Of a DNA stretch of 64,000 nt, positions 17,617 to 24,334 are shown piece after piece. Within the stretch, counting starts at the first letter, position 1. Every line of letters starts with the position of its first letter. Below the pieces are notes generated by a model, which saw nothing but the letters and a program-made list of their open reading frames with translations, was not told where the DNA came from and made no database searches. The DNA is from UBA2882 sp045542735. Its GTDB lineage: Bacteria > Bacillota > Clostridia > Lachnospirales > Lachnospiraceae. The stretch is from positions 30,432-94,431 of the forward strand of contig JAZQLQ010000017.1 of assembly GCA_045542735.1 (NCBI GenBank). The letters run 5' to 3'. Position numbers and translations under genes: made by a program.

Positions 17617-17650
17617 CCTCCCATGCGCCTTTTCAGACACATGGGAGGTT
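17617..17650. repeat. 10-bp perfect inverted repeat between convergent genes
   Basis: ACCTCCCATG (17617-17626) and CATGGGAGGT (17641-17650) flank a 14-nt loop. No T run follows on either strand, so it is a stable hairpin but not a classical terminator. It lies between the stops of the protease and nuclease-like genes. Confidence 0.7.
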
Positions 17651-17651
17651 A

Positions 17652-18473
17652 CTATCTGTTAAAGACAATGTCTCTTAACCAACACTTCACCGTCTTAATA
17701 TTTAATGGCATAGCTAATGTTTCATATGTCACTATGACATCTCTCCCCGGCAATAATTCATTCTCCACATATGTATTTATTTTCTTTACAAATTCATTTG
17801 CATAACATGGTTCATCCATTTTTCCTGCATGTTCGTAATAGTAAATCTTTCCTGTTTCTCTATTTATGATTGTAAAATCCGGGTGAATAATTATCTCTTT
17901 TCTATCTTTTGTATATAGTTTTAACGGACGCTCATACTTATAATCTATCAGTTGTTTATACTGATGTAAGAGATTAGCAATAATAACCTCTGATTTTGAG
18001 CGTACCATCTCCCCTCTATCCGTTTCATAGATTTTATTTTCCGAATAAGCATCATAAACTTCATAGGTTTCTTCCATCCACTCTTTCATCTTTTTAGATA
18101 CACTATTTGTCAGTGGTTCAATTAATTGTTTTCTCTCCTTTGGAAGACCTTCATAGTATTGCTCCAAATCCTTTTCATTATAATCCTTTTGAAATGTTCT
18201 CAATATTTGTAACTGCTTATCCAGGATTTTCTTGATATTCTCCAAATAATCCTTCTGCACCAATTGTTTTGCCAATTCTTGATTTTTCTTTTTTATATAA
18301 GTTTTCTTCCATTGACCCGTATCAGAATTTTTTATTTGACGATAATAGTATAGCTTCCCATTCCTTATTTGATAGGTCACGCTCCCTTCCGGTGCTCCTT
18401 CAAGCAACAAGTTGATTTCCTTTTGCATCTGCTCATTTTCTCTAATTTTGTTTTCCAGTTGTTTTTTCGTGAT
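17652..18473 (-). CDS. Putative PD-(D/E)XK-type nuclease-like protein with an apparent ATC start
   Basis: About 273 residues, very Lys/Glu/Tyr rich. The N-terminal half is a charged helical region (coiled-coil prone) with an RNGKLYYYRQIK strand pair. The C-terminal half has SKSEVIIANLL (Glu162), KEIIIHPDFTII (Asp199) and GKIYYYEHAGKMD (Glu214), the spacing of a PD-(D/E)XK fold with EHAG replacing the usual ExK; I recall EH-L/A-G variants in helicase-linked nucleases. AAGGAGG lies 5 bases before ATC (18471-18473) and no ATG/GTG/TTG is near; a TTG at 18512 lacks a ribosome site. AT content exceeds its neighbours. Confidence 0.6.
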   Translation of the reverse strand: MTKKQLENKIRENEQMQKEINLLLEGAPEGSVTYQIRNGKLYYYRQIKNSDTGQWKKTYIKKKNQELAKQLVQKDYLENIKKILDKQLQILRTFQKDYNEKDLEQYYEGLPKERKQLIEPLTNSVSKKMKEWMEETYEVYDAYSENKIYETDRGEMVRSKSEVIIANLLHQYKQLIDYKYERPLKLYTKDRKEIIIHPDFTIINRETGKIYYYEHAGKMDEPCYANEFVKKINTYVENELLPGRDVIVTYETLAMPLNIKTVKCWLRDIVFNR

Positions 18474-18893
18474 AACAACCTCCTTTTCTTCTAAAATTCT
18501 TTTTTCAAACAATTATGTAGAATTTTTATTACTCTTTTCACCTGTTTTCTACACAAATTCTCTTTTTTACAGTTTTAGTAGAGAAACCTTATCATTTTTT
18601 CTTGTTTTCCATCTTATGTAAACTGTTTGTTTTTTATTTTCTTCTAAATTACCTATTAAAAACCTTTTATGTAGAAAGCTGGTGTTTTTTTCTTAAAAAT
18701 GCCTACTTTTTTCTACATATAAGTAATAATTTTCAAATTTAGAAGAAAACCATCTATTGCCGGGATATTATTTAGAGAATTTAGATTATGAACTTCGATT
18801 TTTTAAGATATCTCCCCCACCATCGGTGGGGGAGATACATGAATAATTAGAATCTAAAGAAATATTTACTGCTATTCTTTCACAGCCTAGCTT
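18474..18893. other. AT-rich intergenic region with repeated TTCTACA motifs and a GC hairpin
   Basis: No gene is seen. TATGTAGAA occurs at 18514-18522 and 18668-18676, the reverse TTCTACATA at 18711-18719 and a variant TTCTACACA at 18547-18555. The copies at 18668 and 18711 form a 10-bp inverted repeat. The nuclease-like gene's promoter must lie here, but no clear -35/-10 stands out. The right part is the ppdK 3' region with the hairpin at 18809-18837. Confidence 0.55.
18809..18837. repeat. 13-bp perfect GC-rich hairpin downstream of ppdK
   Basis: TATCTCCCCCACC (18809-18821) pairs with GGTGGGGGAGATA (18825-18837) around a 3-nt ATC loop. An outer 8-bp repeat TTTAGATT/AATCTAAA (18780-18787, 18851-18858) encloses it. 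No T run follows on the minus strand, so an RNA 3'-end stabiliser or a remnant repeat is as likely as a terminator. Confidence 0.75.
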
Positions 18894-21524
18894 TTACTGC
18901 TGTTCTTTTAATGCTGCCTGTGCTGCTGCAAGTCTTGCAATCGGCACACGGAAAGGAGAACAGGATACATAGGTAAGTCCTACTTTGTGGCAGAACTCAA
19001 CACTGCTGGGATCTCCACCGTGCTCACCACAGATACCAAGCTTGATATCAGGTCTGGTAGTACGTCCTTTGTCTGCAGCCATCTGTACCAACTGGCCTAC
19101 ACCACTCTGATCCAGTCTTGCGAAAGGATCGGATTCGTAAATCTTGGTACGATAGTAGTCACCTAAGAACTTACCTGCGTCATCTCTGGAGAAACCAAAG
19201 GTCATCTGGGTAAGATCGTTGGTACCGAAGGAGAAGAACTCTGCTTCTTCAGCAATCTCATTTGCCAACAATGCAGCACGAGGAATCTCAATCATAGTAC
19301 CGATGTGGTATTTGATATCGGAATTCTTTTCTTTCTTAACCTGTTCAGCAACCTCTACTACAACGTCTTTAACGTATTTTAACTCTTTTTTCTCACCTAC
19401 AAGAGGAATCATGATCTCAGGAACGATATCGTAGCCTTTTTCCTCTTTTACTTCGATGGCAGCTTCCATAACGGCTCTTGTCTGCATTGCTGCAATCTCA
19501 GGATATGTAACGGCAAGACGGCATCCTCTGTGACCCATCATAGGGTTAAACTCATGTAAGGAATCACATACTTCCTGTACTTCTTCGGATGTCATCATCA
19601 TCTCTACTGCAAGGTCATCAATATCACCTTCATCAGTAGGAACGAACTCATGAAGCGGAGGATCTAAGAAACGGATGGTTACCGGTCTGCCTTCCATCAC
19701 TTCGTAAATGCCTTTGAAGTCACCCTTCTGGAAAGGAATCAAAGCATTTAATGCTTTTTCTCTCTGCTCTACGGTACGAGCCAAGATCATCTGACGGATT
19801 TTCGGAATACGGTCAGGCTCAAAGAACATATGCTCTGTACGGCAAAGACCAATACCCTGTGCACCGTATTTGATAGCATTTGCTGCATCAGCAGGAGTAT
19901 CTGCATTGGTACGTACCTGTAATTTACGATATTTGTCGGCCCAATCCATGATACGTCCAAAGTTACCTGTAACACTTGCTTCCTCAGTCTGGATGTCACC
20001 AAGGTAAATATTACCGGTGGAACCATCTAAGGAAATATAGTCACCTTCACGGATTACGTTTCCTGCAAGTTCAAATACTTTTTCTTCTTCATTAATAGCG
20101 ATCTCACCACATCCGGATACACATGCAGTTCCCATACCTCTTGCTACTACGGCAGCGTGGCTTGTCATACCGCCACGTACGGTAAGGATACCTTCCGCAG
20201 CATGCATACCTTCGATGTCTTCAGGAGATGTCTCAAGACGAACAAGGATAACTCTCTCACCTTTTTTCTCATGAGCATCTTTTGCTTCCTCAGCAGTAAA
20301 GTATACTTTACCTGCTGCTGCACCGGGAGATGCGGGAAGTGCGCTTCCGATCTTGTTACCATTCTTTAATGCCTCTGCATTGAATGTAGGATGTAACAAC
20401 TGGTCTAAGGATTTAGCCTCGATACGAAGTACTGCTTCTTCGGGAGTAATCTTTCCTTCATCTACTAAGTCACAAGCGATCTGTAATGCTGCCTGTGCAG
20501 TACGTTTACCGCTACGTGTCTGTAAGAAGTATAACTTCTTGTCTTCAATGGTAAACTCCATATCCTGCATATCTCTGTAATGCTCTTCCAGACGATTCGC
20601 AATCTCCATAAACTGAGCATAACATTCAGGCATGTCCTCTTCCAATCTGGTAATAGGCTGAGGTGTACGAACACCGGCTACTACGTCTTCACCCTGAGCA
20701 TTGATTAAGTACTCACCATAGATACCTTTTGCACCTGTGGAAGGGTTACGTGTGAAAGCAACACCGGTACCAGATGTATCACCCATGTTACCGAATACCA
20801 TTGCCTGTACATTTACAGCTGTACCCCAGTCGCCGGGAATATCATTCATACGTCTGTAAACAATCGCACGCTCGTTGTCCCAAGAACGGAATACTGCTTT
20901 TACAGCTTCCATCAACTGTGTCTTGGGATCCTGAGGGAAATCCTCACCCATGGTATCTTTGTAAATACCTTTGAAGATTGTGATAATCTCTTTTAAATCA
21001 TCTGCTGTAAGATCTGTATCAAATTTTGCATTCTTTTTCTCTTTTACTTCATCCAACACTCTCTCAAAGTGTGATTTGGGCACTTCCATAACCACGTCAG
21101 AGAACATCTGAATAAATCTACGGTAAGAGTCATAAGCAAATCTGGGATTGCCTGTTTTCTTAGCAAAGCCTTCCACTGCCACATCGGTTAAACCTAAGTT
21201 TAAGATGGTATCCATCATACCGGGCATGGATGCTCTGGCACCGGAACGTACAGAAACAAGTAAAGGATTTTCTGTATCGCCGAATTTTTTACCCTGTTTT
21301 TCTTCTAATTTGGAAAGTGCATCAAAAATCTGTGTCTGAATCTCTTCAGTAATCATCTTTCCGCTGTTGTAATAATCCGTACAAGCTTCCGTTGTAACGG
21401 TAAATCCCTGAGGAATCGGAAGTCCCAGGTTTGTCATCTCTGCAAGGTTGGCACCTTTACCACCCAGCAGATTACGCATATCTGCGTTACCTTCTTCAAA
21501 TAAGTAGACCCATTTGTTAGACAT
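18894..21524 (-). CDS. ppdK: Pyruvate, phosphate dikinase
   Basis: 876 residues, the normal bacterial length. The N-terminal ATP-grasp domain begins KWVYLFEEGNADMRNLLGGKGANLAEM. The swivelling domain has the phosphohistidine in GGMTSHAAVVARGMG (His456) and the C-terminal TIM barrel binds PEP/pyruvate (GLCRTEHMFFE, SFGTNDLTQ, GICGEHGGDP). It interconverts pyruvate, ATP and phosphate with PEP, AMP and pyrophosphate, and serves in PPi-linked glycolysis in anaerobes. No regulatory-protein gene is adjacent. GGAGG precedes the ATG. Confidence 0.98.
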   Translation of the reverse strand: MSNKWVYLFEEGNADMRNLLGGKGANLAEMTNLGLPIPQGFTVTTEACTDYYNSGKMITEEIQTQIFDALSKLEEKQGKKFGDTENPLLVSVRSGARASMPGMMDTILNLGLTDVAVEGFAKKTGNPRFAYDSYRRFIQMFSDVVMEVPKSHFERVLDEVKEKKNAKFDTDLTADDLKEIITIFKGIYKDTMGEDFPQDPKTQLMEAVKAVFRSWDNERAIVYRRMNDIPGDWGTAVNVQAMVFGNMGDTSGTGVAFTRNPSTGAKGIYGEYLINAQGEDVVAGVRTPQPITRLEEDMPECYAQFMEIANRLEEHYRDMQDMEFTIEDKKLYFLQTRSGKRTAQAALQIACDLVDEGKITPEEAVLRIEAKSLDQLLHPTFNAEALKNGNKIGSALPASPGAAAGKVYFTAEEAKDAHEKKGERVILVRLETSPEDIEGMHAAEGILTVRGGMTSHAAVVARGMGTACVSGCGEIAINEEEKVFELAGNVIREGDYISLDGSTGNIYLGDIQTEEASVTGNFGRIMDWADKYRKLQVRTNADTPADAANAIKYGAQGIGLCRTEHMFFEPDRIPKIRQMILARTVEQREKALNALIPFQKGDFKGIYEVMEGRPVTIRFLDPPLHEFVPTDEGDIDDLAVEMMMTSEEVQEVCDSLHEFNPMMGHRGCRLAVTYPEIAAMQTRAVMEAAIEVKEEKGYDIVPEIMIPLVGEKKELKYVKDVVVEVAEQVKKEKNSDIKYHIGTMIEIPRAALLANEIAEEAEFFSFGTNDLTQMTFGFSRDDAGKFLGDYYRTKIYESDPFARLDQSGVGQLVQMAADKGRTTRPDIKLGICGEHGGDPSSVEFCHKVGLTYVSCSPFRVPIARLAAAQAALKEQQ

Positions 21525-21566
21525 AGTCTAGCCTCCTTAAACTTTTTTGTGCTGCACACTACCTTA

Positions 21567-21575
21567 ATTATAGCA
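21567..21575 (-). promoter_or_regulatory. Extended -10 element of the ppdK promoter
   Basis: The minus strand reads TGCTATAAT (21567-21575), a perfect extended -10, about 43 bases before the start. No good -35 is found at normal spacing, which fits an extended -10 promoter. Confidence 0.5.
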
Positions 21576-21669
21576 CTTGTCTACAAATTAAGCACACTAT
21601 TTTTATGTAAAATACCGCTAAATTGTGTAGAAAATACAAGCCCTTTTTTGTACCTTTTGAACAAAGCAA

Positions 21670-21700
21670 AAGGTTATGCCTCACAACGAGACATAACCTT
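21670..21700 (-). terminator. Hairpin terminator after the nrdR transcript
   Basis: AAGGTTATG (21670-21678) pairs with CATAACCTT (21692-21700), extended inside by CTC/GAG pairing with one mismatch. The minus strand continues TTGCTTTG, a weak T tract. It lies 40 bases after the small membrane gene. Confidence 0.65.
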
Positions 21701-21740
21701 CTCACATCTTATTTCTTAATCTTTTGACAATAAATATTTC

Positions 21741-22022
21741 TTAATCTCTGCTCTCTCTGACAATCTTATTGTGTTTTGCCACGAGAACCATGCGGATAAT
21801 GACAGTAATCAGGATAAAAAAGATTGCCACTCCCAAGATATCATAGGAGAAGAACTTGAAGTATTTTAACCACTCTGCACCTTCAGCCCATTTATCACCG
21901 TAAAAGATTACCAGTACATCCAATAGCGCCAGTATCATAATAACAACTCTCAGATTGGTAAACATCTGAATCTTTCTGTCAATCTTATTCAGTTCTGCTT
22001 TTTGTTGCTCTGTCATTGCCAT
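21741..22022 (-). CDS. Small membrane protein of 93 residues, unknown function
   Basis: A charged N-terminal helix (TEQQKAELNKIDRKIQMF) is followed by two hydrophobic segments, about residues 24-42 (LRVVIMILALLDVLVIFYG) and 59-83 (DILGVAIFFILITVIIRMVLV), and a basic tail. It is 9 bases downstream of nrdR and shares its transcript and terminator. I do not recognise a family. The proximity to nrdR may only reflect shared transcription. Confidence 0.75.
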   Translation of the reverse strand: MAMTEQQKAELNKIDRKIQMFTNLRVVIMILALLDVLVIFYGDKWAEGAEWLKYFKFFSYDILGVAIFFILITVIIRMVLVAKHNKIVRESRD

Positions 22023-22031
22023 AACTTAAAC

Positions 22032-22484
22032 CTACTTATCCAACACCTTTTTTAATTCATCCATAAATGTATTAACGTCCTTGAACTCTCTGTATACAGA
22101 TGCAAATCTGACATATGCAACCGCATCCAGATCTTTCAACTTGGACATAACAAGCTCACCAATTTTGTTGGAAGGAATCTCTTTCTCCTCCATATTGAAA
22201 ATCTGTGTCTCTACATCTTCAATCAATCTTGTGATCTGATTTGCGCTAACAGGTCTCTTATGACATGCACGCAGTACACCTGCCTCAATCTTGGCACGAT
22301 CATAAGTCTCTCTGTTGTTATCTTTCTTAATAATAATCAGCGGAATGGTCTCCACTTTCTCATAGGTTGTGAATCTCTTATCACATTCATCACAGACACG
22401 ACGGCGTCTGATGGAATTATTTTCCTCAGCCGGTCTGGAATCGATTACTCTGGTATTTTCATGACCACAAAACGGACACTTCAT
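22032..22484 (-). CDS. nrdR: Transcriptional repressor NrdR
   Basis: 150 residues, the family length. An N-terminal zinc ribbon (CPFCGHENTRVIDSR and CDECDKRFTTYE, four cysteines) is followed by an ATP-cone (KKDNNRETYDRAKIEAGVLRAC). NrdR senses ATP/dATP and represses ribonucleotide reductase genes at paired boxes; such boxes lie before nrdD in this window (36913-36959). A strong promoter with box-like sequences precedes nrdR itself, suggesting autoregulation. Confidence 0.98.
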   Translation of the reverse strand: MKCPFCGHENTRVIDSRPAEENNSIRRRRVCDECDKRFTTYEKVETIPLIIIKKDNNRETYDRAKIEAGVLRACHKRPVSANQITRLIEDVETQIFNMEEKEIPSNKIGELVMSKLKDLDAVAYVRFASVYREFKDVNTFMDELKKVLDK

Positions 22485-22530
22485 AAATGTAACTCTCCCT
22501 CACTCTAAAACTTTCTTTTTGCTCCCACAA

Positions 22531-22594
22531 ACACAATATCTATGTATTTGTCACAATTTAGTTACATTATATTCCAACATAATATTTATGTCAA
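22531..22594 (-). promoter_or_regulatory. nrdR promoter with candidate NrdR boxes
   Basis: Minus strand: -35 TTGACA (22589-22594), 17-bp spacer, -10 TATAAT (22566-22571). A box-like ACACAATATCTATGTA (22531-22546) has one good half-site. A weaker TTACATTATATTCCAA (22562-22577) overlaps the -10. Their centres are 31 bp apart, the known spacing of NrdR box pairs. The promoter is firm; the boxes are tentative. Confidence 0.6.
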
Positions 22595-22618
22595 CTATTT
22601 TATGGTAACTATTGGTAA

Positions 22619-22852
22619 TCAATAACAAAAGTCCACCAAAATGATATCAGGTCCTATCTGTTTGATGTTGCAAAAGGGAATCACCAGCTCTTCCTTTCCA
22701 CAAAAAAAGTTTAACAATCCTGCCTTTTCCGATACGATAATCTTGCAAATACAGCCTTTGCACTCATCAATCTCCAGGTCAACCACATGCCCTAGTTTTC
22801 TGCAATCCTTGATGCTGATAACTTCCTTGCAGCTCAGTTCCTCAAAGCTCAT
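22619..22852 (-). CDS. YlmC/YmxH family PRC-barrel protein
   Basis: About 77 residues from ATG 22852 (MSFEELSCKEVISIKDCRKLG) with GGTGAG upstream; a longer reading would overlap the HD gene. The pattern KEVI...GxxxGxVxDLEID...C.I.KIIV and IPFCNIKQIGPDIILVD matches the YlmC/YmxH group, small PRC-barrel proteins with a sporulation-associated annotation and unknown biochemistry. It starts 4 bases after the HD gene stop. Confidence 0.85.
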   Translation of the reverse strand: MSFEELSCKEVISIKDCRKLGHVVDLEIDECKGCICKIIVSEKAGLLNFFCGKEELVIPFCNIKQIGPDIILVDFCY

Positions 22853-22856
22853 GCTC

Positions 22857-23396
22857 TCACCACTGCTTTTTGTTATTATATGCAGCAAGGAACTCCGCTT
22901 CTACTTCCTTAAAGGGTCTTTCATAAAAGTCCGGATCCGTCATAAGCTTTGGCTCACCCGCCACAATCTTTTCTCCCATATAGTGATAAAATTCATGAAA
23001 CAGCATGGCATCATCCACCGCAGAAACCATTTTCTTTTCTTCCTCTGTGGGAAGACTCCCCAAGAAACGCTCATAAATAGCATTCTGCAACCGGTTTTCG
23101 ATCCCCAGATACTCTTTTAATTCTTTTTTGACCGGTCTTGTCACATCTGCAATATATGCCTCACTGGCATCATGTAACAGGCACATGAGTTGCAATCTGT
23201 CATTGTACCCTCTTGCTACCGCTTCTCTAAAGCATCCCACACAATGCTGTCCTACTGAATAAAACTCCGGAAAATGTCCGTTTGCCCGGGTCATCAGCGA
23301 CAATGCATGGGCAATATCTTCAATCAGAATATCTTCTTTCCGGGGTTCTAATGGTTTGAAATGCACTTTATTTGCCGTTGTAATATGTTCTGACAT
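22857..23396 (-). CDS. HD-domain phosphohydrolase (YfbR-like)
   Basis: 179 residues. The metal-binding HD motif is seen as FYSVGQHC (His), MCLLHDASEAYIADVTRPVK (His-Asp) and SAVDDAML (Asp), the layout of small 5'-nucleotidase/YfbR-like HD proteins that also occur in phages. It should hydrolyse a nucleotide phosphoester; the substrate is unknown. It shares a transcript with the ylmC-type gene. The preceding AraC gene ends 31 bases upstream. Confidence 0.82.
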   Translation of the reverse strand: MSEHITTANKVHFKPLEPRKEDILIEDIAHALSLMTRANGHFPEFYSVGQHCVGCFREAVARGYNDRLQLMCLLHDASEAYIADVTRPVKKELKEYLGIENRLQNAIYERFLGSLPTEEEKKMVSAVDDAMLFHEFYHYMGEKIVAGEPKLMTDPDFYERPFKEVEAEFLAAYNNKKQW

Positions 23397-23427
23397 AATG
23401 TTGTCGTCCCTTCTTTATTTCAAAATA

Positions 23428-24198
23428 TTATATACGCTTCATATCATTTTTTAAATTCTTACGAAAATACCGGTTACGATATTCCTTCGGGGTGGTTCCG
23501 TTCTTGCTTTTAAACACCCGGATAAAATAACTCTGGGATGAAAAGCTAAGCTGATTGGCAATCTCAGACACACTCTCATTGGTATGCTTCAACATATACT
23601 CCGCCTGTTCCAGTTTCTTATCCTGAATATACTGTAATACTGTTACCCCCATCTCCTGCTTAAATAAGTGGGATAAATAGTTTTCATGCAGATTAGTTGC
23701 AACTGCAAGATTTTTTACCGAAATTTTTTCATGCAAATGTTCGTTGACGTATTCGATGCAAACCACAACATGTTTGGAATAAACCTTTTCTTTTTGCATC
23801 TTGCGCATGCGAGAGGTATAGTCAATGGCCATCTCACGGTGCAAATCACTCAGCTCCTGCTTTGTCTTACACGCATCCGCTCTCTGAATATACAAATCAC
23901 TCAGATGATATGCAACTTCTGCGTCCATACCGCCTTCAATGCAATAACGGCTAATCATGGCTATGGAAATAATCACATGATACAGCACATTTCTGGTTTC
24001 GCTAAAGGAAAGGGTTCCCAATCCATCTTTTTCATGTATTGGTGTAGCAAGGTATTTTTCACGGATTGTCTTTACATCCCCCAACTGTACCGCATTGTAA
24101 AATCCATATTCTCTTTCATAAGGCGCATGATAACTCTGCATTTCCCGGGCAATAAAAAGTCTCTCCCGCAATTCTTTGTCCATAACCATTGGCATCAC
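23428..24198 (-). CDS. AraC family transcriptional regulator
   Basis: 256 residues. The C-terminal 100 residues form the two helix-turn-helix units (KISVKNLAVATNLHENYLSHLFKQ and SVSEIANQLSFSSQSYFIRVFKSKNGTTPKEYR). The N-terminal part is alpha-helical and unlike the cupin of AraC itself. It is divergent from the GH3 glycosidase gene with 136 bases between the starts, so it may activate that gene in response to a sugar (inference). Confidence 0.92.
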   Translation of the reverse strand: MMPMVMDKELRERLFIAREMQSYHAPYEREYGFYNAVQLGDVKTIREKYLATPIHEKDGLGTLSFSETRNVLYHVIISIAMISRYCIEGGMDAEVAYHLSDLYIQRADACKTKQELSDLHREMAIDYTSRMRKMQKEKVYSKHVVVCIEYVNEHLHEKISVKNLAVATNLHENYLSHLFKQEMGVTVLQYIQDKKLEQAEYMLKHTNESVSEIANQLSFSSQSYFIRVFKSKNGTTPKEYRNRYFRKNLKNDMKRI

Positions 24199-24334
24199 CT
24201 CAACATTTTATTGTTGTTTATTTTGCGTCAACATTATAATTTTAACAAAAATCTTAGTATTTGTGTATAATTTTCATCACATTTCTTTTATTCTCATAGA
24301 AACTAATATATTTGCCCGAGAAAGGACATTCATT

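Noticed and set aside
18809..18837. Hairpin as a standard ppdK terminator
   Set aside because: The minus strand continues TCTTAAAAAATCG, without a T tract directly after the stem.
22577..22591. ACATAATATTTATGT palindrome as an NrdR box
   Set aside because: Its centre is about 45 bp from the other box and it lies in the spacer between -35 and -10; the 22562-22577 site fits the 31-bp rule better.
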